Counted from the first letter of the stretch, positions 7,244 through 20,974 are shown. The stretch is 64,000 bases of DNA from Actinoplanes octamycinicus (GCF_014205225.1 NZ_JACHNB010000001.1:1922001-1986000); one strand, 5' to 3'. The notes: generated from the letters alone by a model not told the origin. Program-made: numbers and translations.

Positions 7244-8310
7244 GCCGGGCGCTGCGTCGCGGTGGTGGCCAGCTCGATCAGGGCGGCCCGGGCCTCCGGA
7301 TCGATCGGCGCCGACGCCAGGGCGGTGAGGCCCTCGGTGACCCGCACCCGGATCATCTCCTCGACCCGCGCCGGGGCGCCGGTCTCGGCGACCACCTGTG
7401 CCTTCCGCTCCAGACTCGCACCGTCCAACTCGGACAGCTGCGCCGGGGTGGCCAGCCGGCGGGCCAGCATGAGCAACGCGGTCGGTTTCCCGGTGCGCAG
7501 GTCGTCGCTGGCCGGCTTGCCGGTCACCGCCGGGTCGCCGTAGACCCCGAGCAGGTCGTCGCGCAGCTGGAACGCCTCGCCGACGGTGGCGCCGTAGACC
7601 CGGTAGGCCTCGGCCACCTCGGGGTCGTCCACCCCGGCCAGGGCCAGGCCGTAGTCGAGCGGCCAGTGCACGGTGTAGCTCGCGGTCTTGTGCCGGGCCA
7701 CCAGCAGCGCCCGGTCCACCGACCAGGCCGACGGGTCGGTCTCGCCGAGCACGTCCAGGTACTGCCCGGCGATCGCCTCGATCCGCATCCGGTCATACCG
7801 GGTACGGACCTCGAGCAGGGTGGTGGCCGGCACCGGGGTGCGGGCCAGCAACTGGTCGGCCCAGACCAGGCAGAGGTCGCCGACCAGGACCGCGGCCGAC
7901 GAGCCGAACCGGGTGCCGTGCCGGGCCTCGAAGACCTTGTGCGCCGTGGGACGGCCGCGCCGGGTGGCCGAGCCGTCCATCAGGTCGTCGTGCACCAGGG
8001 CGAAGGTGTGCATCAGCTCCAGCGCGCCGAGCGCCGGCAGTAGCGCCTCGGGGGAGGCGGCCGGACCGGCGACACCGCGCCAGCCCCAGAAGGCGAACGT
8101 CGGCCGCAACCGCTTCCCGCCGGCCAGCACCAGGTCCCGGGCGGTCCGGGCGAAACCGCCCAGCGCCGGGTCGATGGTGTCCAGCGAGGCGATCTGGGAG
8201 GCGAGGAAGTCGGCGAGCGTCCCCTCGACGGCACGGACCAGCCCGGCGTGGGAGAGGTGCTGGCGGGGTATCGCACTCAGGCGATTTCCCTCGAGGGTGT
8301 CATTGGCCAC
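7240..8310 (-). CDS. crtE: Polyprenyl diphosphate synthase, probably geranylgeranyl diphosphate synthase
   Basis: A 356-residue trans-isoprenyl diphosphate synthase with both Asp-rich motifs: DDLMDGSATRRGRPT (first DDxxD, with the RR pair) and QLRDDLLGVYGD (second). The GGKRLRP segment that binds the allylic substrate is also present. It makes the C20 precursor for CrtB. It is the first gene of the minus-strand operon crtE-crtI-idi-merR and lies head-to-head with crtB across a 68-bp control region. Chain length (C20) is inferred from context. Confidence 0.92.
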   Translation of the reverse strand: MANDTLEGNRLSAIPRQHLSHAGLVRAVEGTLADFLASQIASLDTIDPALGGFARTARDLVLAGGKRLRPTFAFWGWRGVAGPAASPEALLPALGALELMHTFALVHDDLMDGSATRRGRPTAHKVFEARHGTRFGSSAAVLVGDLCLVWADQLLARTPVPATTLLEVRTRYDRMRIEAIAGQYLDVLGETDPSAWSVDRALLVARHKTASYTVHWPLDYGLALAGVDDPEVAEAYRVYGATVGEAFQLRDDLLGVYGDPAVTGKPASDDLRTGKPTALLMLARRLATPAQLSELDGASLERKAQVVAETGAPARVEEMIRVRVTEGLTALASAPIDPEARAALIELATTATQRPA

Positions 8311-8378
8311 GCTCAGTACCGTACCCTAACTTTCGGATGTTGCGTCGATTCGTGCGTCGATTTAACCGGAGGACCGGG
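8311..8378. promoter_or_regulatory. Divergent crtE/crtB control region with exact 10-bp direct repeats
   Basis: This 68-bp spacer must hold promoters for both crt transcripts. TGCGTCGATT occurs twice exactly (8341-8350 and 8353-8362) with a 12-bp period, and GTACC is repeated at about 8315-8325. CarH/LitR-type MerR regulators bind tandem direct repeats spaced by about one helical turn, so these are candidate sites for the regulator at 4025-4882. The crtB ribosome binding site GGAGG is at about 8368-8372. Confidence 0.5.
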
Positions 8379-9266
8379 ATGGATACCGATCTGGCCGCTG
8401 CCTATGAGCGCTGCCGTGAGCTGCACCGCGAGCACGGACGCACGTACTACCTGGCGACCCGGTTGCTACCGGCCTGGAAGCGCCGGCATGTGCATGCTCT
8501 GTATGGATTCACCCGATTCGCCGACGAGATCGTCGACCGGACCGAGTCGCTGCCGCCCGCCCAGCGCGCCGCGGAGCTCGAGGCCTGGTCCGCCGGGTTC
8601 CTGGCCGGCCTGCGCGGCGAGCCGGTCGACGACCCGCTGCTGCCGGCCGTCCTGCACACCATCGCGGTCTTCGACCTCGACCTGGAGGACTTCGAGAAGT
8701 TCCTGCGCAGCATGGCGATGGACCTGACCGTCACCAGCTACCCCACCTACGCCGACCTGCTCGACTACATGGAGGGGTCGGCCGCCGTGATCGGCACCAT
8801 GATGCTGCCGATCCTCGGCTCCTCCGACCCGGCCGCCGCGCACGAGCCGGCCCGGCAGCTCGGCCTCGCCTTCCAGCTCACCAACTTCATCCGGGACGTC
8901 GGCGAGGACCTCGCCCGCGGCCGGATCTACCTGCCCGAGGAGCACCTGGCCGAGTTCGGCGTCACCCCGGACGACCTGGCCGCCGGGGTGGCCACCTCGC
9001 CGATCCGCGCGCTGATCAAGGCCGAGGTGGCCCGGGCCCGGGAGCACTACGCGGCCGCCGCGCCCGGGATCCCGCTGCTCGAGCCGGCCTCCCAGGCCTG
9101 CATGCGGACCGCGTTCCAGCTCTACGGGGGGATCCTCGACGAGGTGGAGGCGGCCGGCTACGACGTCTTCGCCCGGCGCGCCACGGTGCCGAACCGGCGC
9201 CGGGCCGCGGTCGCCGTCCGCAGCCTGCTCACCCGGCCCGGCACCCCGGTCCAGCTGGCGGCCTGA
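8379..9266 (+). CDS. crtB: Phytoene synthase
   Basis: A 295-residue squalene/phytoene synthase joining two GGPP molecules head-to-head. Both Asp-rich motifs are visible: LYGFTRFADEIVDRTE (first DxxxD) and QLTNFIRDVGEDLARGRIYL (second). The ATG at 8379 is chosen because it follows GGAGG by about 6 bases; the frame is open from 8337 but that extension is Arg-rich and covers the operator repeats. Only one base separates its stop from the photolyase ATG. Confidence 0.95.
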   Translation: MDTDLAAAYERCRELHREHGRTYYLATRLLPAWKRRHVHALYGFTRFADEIVDRTESLPPAQRAAELEAWSAGFLAGLRGEPVDDPLLPAVLHTIAVFDLDLEDFEKFLRSMAMDLTVTSYPTYADLLDYMEGSAAVIGTMMLPILGSSDPAAAHEPARQLGLAFQLTNFIRDVGEDLARGRIYLPEEHLAEFGVTPDDLAAGVATSPIRALIKAEVARAREHYAAAAPGIPLLEPASQACMRTAFQLYGGILDEVEAAGYDVFARRATVPNRRRAAVAVRSLLTRPGTPVQLAA

Positions 9267-9267
9267 G

Positions 9268-10578
9268 ATGCCGGCCCGGATCGCGCTGCTCACCCGGGAC
9301 CTGCGGATCCACGACAATCCGCTGCTCAGCGGCGAGGGCGAGGTCGTCCCGCTGTTCGTGCTCGACCCACGCCTCGGCGGGCTCTCCGCCAACCGGCAGC
9401 GGTTCCTGCACCAGTGCCTCGCCGACCTGCGCGCCACCCTCCGGGAGCGGGGCGGCGACCTGGTGATCCGGACCGGCGACCCGGTGGCCGAGACGGTCCG
9501 GCTGGCCCGGGAGGTGGGCACCACCACGGTCGGGGTCGCCGGGGATGTGACCGATTACGCCCAGCGGCGCGAGCGGCGGCTCCGGGACGCCGGGCTGGAC
9601 CTGCGGATCACCCCCGGCGTCACGGTGCTGCCGCCCGGGGCGGTGCGGCCGGGCGGCGGAGGAAACTCGTACCGGGTGTTCACGCCGTACTGGAAAGCCT
9701 GGGAACGAAGCCGGTGGCGCGTGCCTGCCGCGACCCCGCACCGGATCGCGATGCCCGACGGCATCGCGCCGGGACCGCTGCCCGAGACGCCCGCCGGCGA
9801 GTCACCGGACGCGCTTCCCGGTGGCGAGACCGAGGCCCGCCGCCGGCTCCGGGCCTGGTCACGGGAGATCTCCCGGTACGACGAGGAGCACGACGACCTG
9901 GCCGCCGACAACACCAGCCGGCTCAGCGCCTACCTGCGGTTCGGCTGCCTGTCCCCGCTCGAACTGGCCCTCATGGCGAAGGCCGACGACTCCCCGGGCG
10001 CACAGGCCTACCTGCGCCAGCTCGCCTGGCGGGACTTCTACTACCAGGTCACCGCGGCGTTCCCGAAGATCTCCACGCAGGCGATGCGGCCCACCGCGGA
10101 CACCGGCTGGCGCTACGACGAGGACGCCCTGCGGCACTGGCAGGACGGCCTGACCGGGGTGCCGATCGTCGACGCCGGGATGCGCCAGCTGCGCGCCGAG
10201 GGCTGGATGCACAACCGGGCCCGGCTGATCACCGCGGCCTTCCTGACCAAGCACCTCGGCATCGACTGGCGGCCCGGCCTGCAGTGGTTCTTCCGCTGGC
10301 TGAACGACGGCGACGTGCCGAACAACTCCGGCAACTGGCAGTGGACCGCGGGCACCGGCAACGACACCCGGCCGTACCGCAGGTTCAATCCGATTCGGCA
10401 GGCGCAGCGATTCGACCCGGAAGGCGGGTACGTTCGTCGGTACGTACCGGAGCTGAAAGACATCGACGGCGGAGCCGTGCACCAGCCGTGGCGTCTGCCC
10501 GAGCCGGTGCGCCGCGGCCTCGACTATCCCGGACCGCTGGAGTCACACCGGGACGAGGCAGTCTGGCTGCGGGACTGA
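9268..10578 (+). CDS. phr: Deoxyribodipyrimidine photolyase (class I, CPD type)
   Basis: A 436-residue cryptochrome/photolyase family protein. The N-terminal alpha/beta antenna domain begins PARIALLTRDLRIHDNPLL. The C-terminal FAD domain contains WMHNRARLITAAFLTKHLGI, WFFRWLNDGDVPNNSGNWQW and TGNDTRPYRRFNPIRQAQRF, which carry the FAD-binding and electron-transfer Trp residues. It repairs UV-induced pyrimidine dimers with blue light. Immediate linkage to crtB places it in the light-response unit. An inverted-repeat terminator follows. A cryptochrome role cannot be excluded, but the NNSGNWQW region is typical of photolyase. Confidence 0.93.
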   Translation: MPARIALLTRDLRIHDNPLLSGEGEVVPLFVLDPRLGGLSANRQRFLHQCLADLRATLRERGGDLVIRTGDPVAETVRLAREVGTTTVGVAGDVTDYAQRRERRLRDAGLDLRITPGVTVLPPGAVRPGGGGNSYRVFTPYWKAWERSRWRVPAATPHRIAMPDGIAPGPLPETPAGESPDALPGGETEARRRLRAWSREISRYDEEHDDLAADNTSRLSAYLRFGCLSPLELALMAKADDSPGAQAYLRQLAWRDFYYQVTAAFPKISTQAMRPTADTGWRYDEDALRHWQDGLTGVPIVDAGMRQLRAEGWMHNRARLITAAFLTKHLGIDWRPGLQWFFRWLNDGDVPNNSGNWQWTAGTGNDTRPYRRFNPIRQAQRFDPEGGYVRRYVPELKDIDGGAVHQPWRLPEPVRRGLDYPGPLESHRDEAVWLRD

Positions 10579-10581
10579 GCT

Positions 10582-10635
10582 GCGGGGTCCACCGGCTGGT
10601 TGCGTCCGTCAAACGTCCTCACCGGTGGACCCCGC
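10582..10635 (+). terminator. Inverted-repeat terminator after the photolyase gene
   Basis: GCGGGGTCCACCGG (10582-10595) pairs perfectly with CCGGTGGACCCCGC (10622-10635), a 14-bp stem with a 26-nt loop, directly after the stop at 10578. There is no U-tract, as is common in high-GC actinobacteria. Confidence 0.65.
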
Positions 10636-10826
10636 GTCGGTTACCCGCTTTGCCCGCGCTTGATGCGCCGGCGGCCGGGCATGCGTGTTTCCCGCGGGTC
10701 GGTTGCGGCGGCACCGGAGAAATCACCCCGACGGACCTTCCGAACCCGGGCTCGCGCCGTTCACTGCGCCGGTCCTCACAACTTTCCCCGGCTCCGGCGG
10801 GCGGGGTTTCTGCTTAGCTGGATCGC

Positions 10827-12188
10827 ATGGCTGAAGCGCGGCAAGTGGACGTGGTGGTCGTCGGACTCGGTGTCGGCGGCGAGGAGGTCGCCGGCCGGCT
10901 GGCCGCGGCCGGACTGGACGTGATCGGCGTCGAGCACCGCCTGGTCGGCGGCGAGTGCCCGTACTGGGGCTGCATCCCCACCAAAATCATGGTCCGCGCC
11001 GGGAACGCGCTGGCCGAGGCCCGCCGGATCCCCGGCCTCGCCGGATCGTCCACGGTGGAGGCGCACTGGGCGCCGGTCGCCCGCCGGATCCGGGACGAGG
11101 CCACCGACGACTGGAACGACAAGGTCGCGGTCGACCGCTTCACCGGCAAGGGCGGCACGTTCGTCCGGGGCACCGCGTCGCTGACCGGTCCCGGCCGGGT
11201 GCGGGTCGGGGACCAGGAGTTCGCCGCTTCGCGCGGCGTGGTCATCGCGACCGGCACGGCCGCGGTCATTCCACCCATCGAGGGGCTTTCCGGTACGCCG
11301 TACTGGACGAATCGCGAAGCCGTCGAAGCGGCCACCCTGCCGGCGTCGATGCTGGTGCTCGGCGGTGGCGCGATCGGCTGCGAGTTGGCCCAGGCGTACG
11401 CGCGGTTCGGGGTGCGGGTCACCGTGATCGAGGGGTCACCCCGGCTGCTCGCCCAGGAGGAGCCGGAGTCGTCCGAGGTGGCCCGGGCCGCCCTGGAGGC
11501 CGACGGGGTGCACGTCATCACCGGCGCCCGGGCAGCGCGGGTGGCCCACGAAGACACGTTCCAGGTGACGCTGACCGACGGGACCGTGCTGACCGGCGAG
11601 AAACTGCTGATCGCCACCGGCCGCGCGGCCCGGCTCAGCGAGCTCGGCCTGGAGACGGTGGGGCTGGACCCGGCCGCGCGCCACCTCACCACCGACGACC
11701 GGATGCGCGCCGGCGAGAAGATCTGGGCGGTCGGCGACGTGACCGGCCACGGCGCCTTCACGCACATGGCGATGTACGAGGCGGACATCGCGGTGCGGGA
11801 CATCCTCGGCGAGGGCGGACCGGGCGCGGACTACCGGGCGCTGCCCCGGGTCACCTTCCTGGACCCGGAGATCGGGGCGGTCGGGATGACCGAGCACCAG
11901 GCCCGGGAGGCGGGACTGAACGTCCGGGTCGGGTACGTGCCGTTGAACCAGACGTCGCGCGGCTTCATCCACGGGCCGGGCAACGAGGGGTTCATCAAGC
12001 TGGTGGCGGACGCGGACCGCGGGGTGCTGGTCGGCGGGACGACGGCGGGACAGTCCGGTGGCGAGATGATCGGGGCGGTCTCGGTGGCGGTGCACGCGGC
12101 GGTGCCGGTGGCGACGCTGCTCAGCTCGATCTGGGCGTACCCGACGTTCCACCGGGGGTTCGGCGAGGCGCTCAAGCCGCTGGCCTGA
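10827..12188 (+). CDS. FAD-dependent pyridine nucleotide-disulfide oxidoreductase
   Basis: A 453-residue member of the dihydrolipoamide dehydrogenase/mercuric reductase family. The FAD motif VVVVGLGVGGEEVAGRLAAA is followed by the redox-active disulfide in GGECPYWGCIPTK (CxxxxC). A second dinucleotide motif, LVLGGGAIGCELAQAYARFG, binds NAD(P)H, and the GEKIWAVGDVTGHGAFTHMA motif is the FAD ribityl site. The C-terminal dimerisation domain is present. It lacks the heavy-metal-associated and second Cys pair of MerA, and no E2/E3 partner genes are near, so the substrate is unknown. It is a stand-alone gene upstream of the rRNA operon. Confidence 0.88.
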   Translation: MAEARQVDVVVVGLGVGGEEVAGRLAAAGLDVIGVEHRLVGGECPYWGCIPTKIMVRAGNALAEARRIPGLAGSSTVEAHWAPVARRIRDEATDDWNDKVAVDRFTGKGGTFVRGTASLTGPGRVRVGDQEFAASRGVVIATGTAAVIPPIEGLSGTPYWTNREAVEAATLPASMLVLGGGAIGCELAQAYARFGVRVTVIEGSPRLLAQEEPESSEVARAALEADGVHVITGARAARVAHEDTFQVTLTDGTVLTGEKLLIATGRAARLSELGLETVGLDPAARHLTTDDRMRAGEKIWAVGDVTGHGAFTHMAMYEADIAVRDILGEGGPGADYRALPRVTFLDPEIGAVGMTEHQAREAGLNVRVGYVPLNQTSRGFIHGPGNEGFIKLVADADRGVLVGGTTAGQSGGEMIGAVSVAVHAAVPVATLLSSIWAYPTFHRGFGEALKPLA

Positions 12189-12424
12189 GTTTCCCGGTTT
12201 TCCTGCGCTGAGCTGGGGAGACGCGGGACACTGGACCCCGATTTGGAGGAGCCGGAAACCAGCGGGTAATGTTTTGCGAGCCGGCAGGGAAACGGGCGAG
12301 CAAGCGGAGGAATCCGCAAGCGGCCGTCCTGCCAAATCCTCTGATCACGAGACCACGGCAGCGCCGTGGGCTTGCTCAGTGGTGGCCGTACTAGGTCAGA
12401 TCGGCACCAACCGGGATAAACCGG

Positions 12425-12453
12425 TTGACAACGCCGGACGGGCCAAGTAACGT
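12425..12453 (+). promoter_or_regulatory. rRNA operon promoter
   Basis: TTGACA (12425-12430) and TAACGT (12448-12453) are separated by 17 bp, a near-consensus housekeeping sigma promoter about 190 bases before 16S. Downstream, TTGTTCTTTGAGAACTCAAC (about 12509-12528) resembles the boxA-like antitermination leader of actinobacterial rRNA operons. The rest of the interval 12189-12641 holds no gene. Confidence 0.8.
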
Positions 12454-12641
12454 AGAGCGAGTGCCCCGGAGGGCGGGCCGCGAATGCGGGTCGGACGATG
12501 GTGTGCGGTTGTTCTTTGAGAACTCAACAGGGTGCTTGAAAAGCCAGTGCCAATTATGGCAATACCCCGGCCTGTCCTTCGGGATGGGTGGGAGATTCCT
12601 TTGGCAACATTTTGTTGCCGGGACTCATGTTTTTCAACAGA

Positions 12642-17611
<4,970 letters not shown>

Positions 17612-17711
17612 TAAATTTTCTGCTTGCGTCCACTGTGTGATTCACAGCAAACGAACAACCACCCCATGGCTGGAAGGCTTGGGTTGCTGGTTGGTTCTGC
17701 TGATGGCTGTT

Positions 17712-17828
17712 TCGGTGGTCATAGCGGAGGGGAAACGCCCGGTTACATTCCGAACCCGGTAGCTAAGCCCTCCAGCGCCGATGGTACTGCACTCGGGAGG
17801 GTGTGGGAGAGTAGGACGCCGCCGGACT
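17712..17828 (+). rRNA. 5S ribosomal RNA
   Basis: About 117 nt with the conserved core GAACCCGGTAGCTAAGCCC and a terminal stem formed by TCGGTGGTC and the 3' region near GACGCCGCCGGACT. It lies about 100 nt after 23S, in the canonical position. Confidence 0.95.
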
Positions 17829-17838
17829 TAACGTCGAG

Positions 17839-17878
17839 AAACGCCCACCCGGGCTTCCGGGTGGGCGTTTCTTTTTTG
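17839..17878 (+). terminator. Rho-independent terminator of the rRNA operon
   Basis: AAACGCCCACCCGG (17839-17852) pairs perfectly with CCGGGTGGGCGTTT (17857-17870) across a GCTT loop, followed by CTTTTTT. It is a textbook strong terminator eleven bases after 5S. Confidence 0.95.
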
Positions 17879-17927
17879 CTACCCAAAAACAGGTCGTGGG
17901 TGGGTGTGGTTGTTCGCGTGGGGGGAC

Positions 17928-17998
17928 GGTTCGGGCGGGGAGGGCCATTCGAAGGCCGTCAGGCTTGATACCTCCGAATGGCCCTCCCCGCCCGAACC
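17928..17998. repeat. Perfect 24-bp inverted repeat behind the rRNA operon
   Basis: Bases 17928-17951 are the exact reverse complement of 17975-17998, with a 23-nt spacer. The arms start GGTTCGGGCGGGGAGGGCC. It lies in the otherwise gene-free stretch 17879-18222, 50 bp after the operon terminator, and is far longer and more perfect than needed for termination. It could be a second terminator, a small repeat element or a topological barrier. Confidence 0.85.
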
Positions 17999-18177
17999 TT
18001 GCCTGCTCACCGGGGCTGCCGCGACATCAGGGAGCCTTTGGGGAGACCGTCCGGGCTCCGGTGGGTGGTGGTGCGTTGGTGCAGGCTGGGGGGCCGGCGC
18101 ATCCACGGGGAGGGTCAGCTTGCGTGGTGGGGGGCTGGGGTTCGCCTAAAGGTGCGGTTGTAAAGGCAAAATGAAAT

Positions 18178-18205
18178 ACCCCCGCCCGGGGTGGTGGGCG
18201 GGGGT
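18178..18205 (-). terminator. Terminator of the phytase gene
   Basis: ACCCCCGCCC (18178-18187) pairs with GGGCGGGGGT (18196-18205). On the minus strand the hairpin is followed by ATTTCATTTT, giving a U-rich tail. It lies 18 bases past the phytase stop at 18223. Confidence 0.8.
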
Positions 18206-18222
18206 GTTTGTGTCTTGGTGGG

Positions 18223-19443
18223 TTAGAGCTTGGTGAGTTTTAGGGCTCGCCAGTCTATGAATTTGAAGTTGGTGCTTGGGCGGGGGCTGTCTGGGGTGTT
18301 TTCGCCGTCGTGCAGGACCAGGAGGCCCTTCGGGTAGCCGGGGAGGGCTACTGAGGTGGCGGCGGCGCCGTCGGAGTGTTGGACGCCGTCGGTGTGGGGG
18401 CCGTCAGTTACGGCGAAGAGGGTTACCGGGCGGTTGGTTCGGCGGTCGTAGACGTAGAACTTGCTGTCGCCCTGGCTGGAAACGATCAAGTAGCCGTCGC
18501 GCTTGCCGGTGGAGTAAAGGGTGGCGCCCTCTACGTCAGCGGTGATTCGGCCGCCGAAGCCCGGATCGTTGGCGGTGTCCAGGACGCACTCTTCGGTGGT
18601 GGGGTTCCAGGTGGCGGGGACGCCGTACTCCTTCACCCTCTCGACGATGCGCGGGATGCTGCTGAACGTGCCGCCCCGGAGGTTGATCTTCCAGAGGGCT
18701 ACGTCCTCCTGGGCGGCGTAGAGCACGCCGGCTTCGGCGTCCACCACCATGCCCTCGACCTGGGGGCCCTCGCCCGGCTCGGCGCACGGGGACCAGGTGC
18801 TTCCGTTCGGCAGGCGGAACGAGCTGGGCAGGTCCAGGGTGTCCGAGGTGCGGTAGGTGACCCGGCCGTGGTGTTCCTCCAAGCGGAAGATGCCGAGACG
18901 GGTGCTGTGCCGGCGGCTCACCACGGCGTACCGGTCATAGGTGGCCAGACCGTAACCGGTGGCCTGCTCCTCGACCTCCGCCTGGTCCTTGGCGAAGAGC
19001 AGCGGGACGTCAGCCGAGGTGACATCGGTCAGGCCGGCCGCGCTGATCCGGTAGATGCGGAGCTTGTCGAGGCCGCGGTCGGTGACCACGGCCAGGTCGA
19101 CCCGCTGGCCGCCGAGCGGGAAACCGGAGATCAGGTCGACGTTGTTGAACCGCCCGCCGTCCGGGGTGGCGATCGACTGGATCTCCCGACCGGTGAGGTC
19201 GTAGACCCGCAGGCCGCCGTTCTTGGCGGTGCCGATCACCAGGCTGCGGGCCTTGTTCGCCTGGTTGACCCAGATCGCGGGATCGTCGGCGTCGGCGTCG
19301 CCACCGGCCTCGTCGTCGTACAGGGCCGGGGTTTCCACCTTCGCGGTGATCTCGCGGGCCGGCCGCTCGGAGGCGAACGCCGGCGTGCCGGCGGCCAGTG
19401 TGGTCAGGGCCACCAGGGCGGCGATTCCCGAAGTCCGTTGCAT
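18223..19443 (-). CDS. Secreted beta-propeller phytase
   Basis: A 406-residue protein with a Sec signal peptide (MQRTSGIAALVALTTLAAGT, cleavage near AFASE). The mature part has the beta-propeller phytase signature DDEAGGDADADDPAIWVN at about residues 43-60, the DRGLDKLRIYRI and EGMVVDAEAGVLYAAQEDVALW blades, and the late motif GYLIVSSQGDSKFYVYDR. This family releases phosphate from calcium-phytate outside the cell. A terminator follows. Upstream 11-bp direct repeats suggest phosphate control. Confidence 0.93.
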   Translation of the reverse strand: MQRTSGIAALVALTTLAAGTPAFASERPAREITAKVETPALYDDEAGGDADADDPAIWVNQANKARSLVIGTAKNGGLRVYDLTGREIQSIATPDGGRFNNVDLISGFPLGGQRVDLAVVTDRGLDKLRIYRISAAGLTDVTSADVPLLFAKDQAEVEEQATGYGLATYDRYAVVSRRHSTRLGIFRLEEHHGRVTYRTSDTLDLPSSFRLPNGSTWSPCAEPGEGPQVEGMVVDAEAGVLYAAQEDVALWKINLRGGTFSSIPRIVERVKEYGVPATWNPTTEECVLDTANDPGFGGRITADVEGATLYSTGKRDGYLIVSSQGDSKFYVYDRRTNRPVTLFAVTDGPHTDGVQHSDGAAATSVALPGYPKGLLVLHDGENTPDSPRPSTNFKFIDWRALKLTKL

Positions 19444-19501
19444 GGATCATGAGGATTCCCGATCCAGCTGTCCGCCAGGTGGCCGGAGACTGAACAAGGC
19501 A

Positions 19502-19523
19502 CCTAGTCGTTACCTAGCCGTTA
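19502..19523 (-). promoter_or_regulatory. Two 11-bp direct repeats upstream of phytase (possible PHO box)
   Basis: CCTAGTCGTTA and CCTAGCCGTTA are adjacent 11-mers differing at one base, 59-80 bases before the phytase ATG. Read toward phytase they are TAACGGCTAGG and TAACGACTAGG. Actinobacterial PhoP boxes are tandem 11-bp repeats upstream of phosphate-scavenging genes. The bases differ from the Streptomyces GTTCACC consensus, so this rests on spacing and context. Confidence 0.45.
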
Positions 19524-19606
19524 CACACTTTCCAGAACCAGCGCCGCGAACGCCGCATCGCACCATATGACAGCGACACAGAACGCTTTTGCGAAAGAGG
19601 AACGAA

Positions 19607-20275
19607 ATGCGGCGCACGACTATTGCGATGGTGGCGGCCATGGCGGCAGGACTCGGTCTTCTCACCGCCTGTGCGGAGTCGCCGGAGCGCGTGGGCGGCG
19701 CCGCGCAGCCGGCCGGCGGGATCGCGTCGGCGAGCTCGGCACCGGCCACCCAGGCGTCCAGCACCACCCCGTCGGCTCCGGCCACCTCGGCGCCGGCGTC
19801 GCCCAGCCACACCACCAAGCCGGTCGCGACCGACCCGGTCTTCGGGCCGACCCGGCTGGGAGCCCTCAAGATCGGTATGACGTGGGACGCGGCCAAGGCG
19901 ACCGGGCAGGTCACCGCGGTTCAGAAGCACGATTACGACGCCTGCAGCTCGGCGCGGCTGAAGGGTGCGCCGACAGACGACAGCGAAGACAACACGCTGA
20001 TCTTCAGCCCGGACCAGGGCCTGATCTACATTCCCGCTTACGGCAAATTCCGGACGCCGGAGAGCATTCACATCGGCAGCACGCTGGCGCAGGTCAAGAA
20101 GACCTACCCCGACTTCGAAGCGGTCTACATGGAGGACGGCGTGAAGCCCGGCGACACCGGCCGGGCGAGGGCAGCCGGCAGCGACGGCAACGGCGTTCAC
20201 TACCGGCTCTCCTTCGTGAACGGGAAGCTCACCCGCCTCGGGCTGGAGCTCGACAACCAGAACTGCTACGAGTGA
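19607..20275 (+). CDS. Lipoprotein, paralogue of the next gene
   Basis: A 222-residue lipoprotein from the ATG at 19607 (GAGG 8 bases upstream). The lipobox is LLTAC with Cys at about residue 22, followed by a Ser/Pro/Ala linker. The mature domain has the motif LGALKIGMTWDAAKATGQV. Near residue 150 comes IHIGSTLAQVKKTYPDFEAV, a pattern shared with the following gene (IKIGSTWQAARKAYPDYRSV) and with small actinobacterial extracellular-domain proteins. The function is unknown. A 15-bp gap to the next gene suggests one transcript. Confidence 0.85.
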   Translation: MRRTTIAMVAAMAAGLGLLTACAESPERVGGAAQPAGGIASASSAPATQASSTTPSAPATSAPASPSHTTKPVATDPVFGPTRLGALKIGMTWDAAKATGQVTAVQKHDYDACSSARLKGAPTDDSEDNTLIFSPDQGLIYIPAYGKFRTPESIHIGSTLAQVKKTYPDFEAVYMEDGVKPGDTGRARAAGSDGNGVHYRLSFVNGKLTRLGLELDNQNCYE

Positions 20276-20290
20276 GAAAGGGGGACCACG

Positions 20291-20974
20291 GTGCTTCGGC
20301 GTACGAAAGCAATTGTTGGGTTTGCTGTTGGGGTGGCGATCCTGAGCGGGTGCTCTTCGTCGCCGGAGAAGGTGGGCGGGCAGGCGGTGCCGGTGGGGGC
20401 GCGATCGCCGGCGGCTTCGGCGACCGCGACGGTTTCGGCGACTCCCGCGCCGGTGGTGAGTTCGGCGGTGCCGGTGGTCACCGGTTCGTCGCCGCCCGCC
20501 TCGCCGAGGACCACCCGGAAGCCGGTCTTTCTCGGGCCGAACGGATTCGGTGAGTTGCGGCTGGGCATGTCCCGGTCGGACGCGCTCAAGACCGATCTGC
20601 TCGACGACGCGAACGCCAAAGAAGAAAAGGACTGGCCCGGTTGCTACACCGGTTACCGCATGGTCGCGAATTCTCAGAGGCCGGGCACCGGCAAGGGATC
20701 CAGTGTGATGTTCAACGGCGACAAGGGCCTCGTGCAGATCTCGGTCGGCCCGGGCGGGAGTACGCCGGAAGGCATCAAGATCGGCAGCACATGGCAGGCG
20801 GCTCGTAAGGCCTACCCCGACTATCGCTCCGTTCTGGACGACGATCCGGCCGCGGATGGGAACTCGGTGGCGAAGGTGCCCGGCCACAGCGACAAGTTCT
20901 ACGACTTCACCACCCGCAACGGGAAGATCGAATACCTGGCGCTGAGCATGTACGGCGGGTCCTGCCTGGACTGA
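20291..20974 (+). CDS. Lipoprotein, paralogue of the previous gene
   Basis: A 227-residue lipoprotein starting at a GTG (20291) with AAAGGGGG upstream. The lipobox is ILSGC, followed by SSSPEKVGGQAVPVG, mirroring ESPERVGGAAQPAGG in its neighbour, so the pair arose by tandem duplication. The mature domain has FGELRLGMSRSDALKTDLL and IKIGSTWQAARKAYPDYRSV. It ends six bases before the stop of the convergent kinase gene. Extracellular membrane-anchored; no function is assigned. Confidence 0.85.
   Translation: MLRRTKAIVGFAVGVAILSGCSSSPEKVGGQAVPVGARSPAASATATVSATPAPVVSSAVPVVTGSSPPASPRTTRKPVFLGPNGFGELRLGMSRSDALKTDLLDDANAKEEKDWPGCYTGYRMVANSQRPGTGKGSSVMFNGDKGLVQISVGPGGSTPEGIKIGSTWQAARKAYPDYRSVLDDDPAADGNSVAKVPGHSDKFYDFTTRNGKIEYLALSMYGGSCLD

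Noticed and set aside
10600..10826. A gene between the photolyase and the oxidoreductase
   Set aside because: The open frame starts inside the terminator hairpin and lacks protein-like composition.
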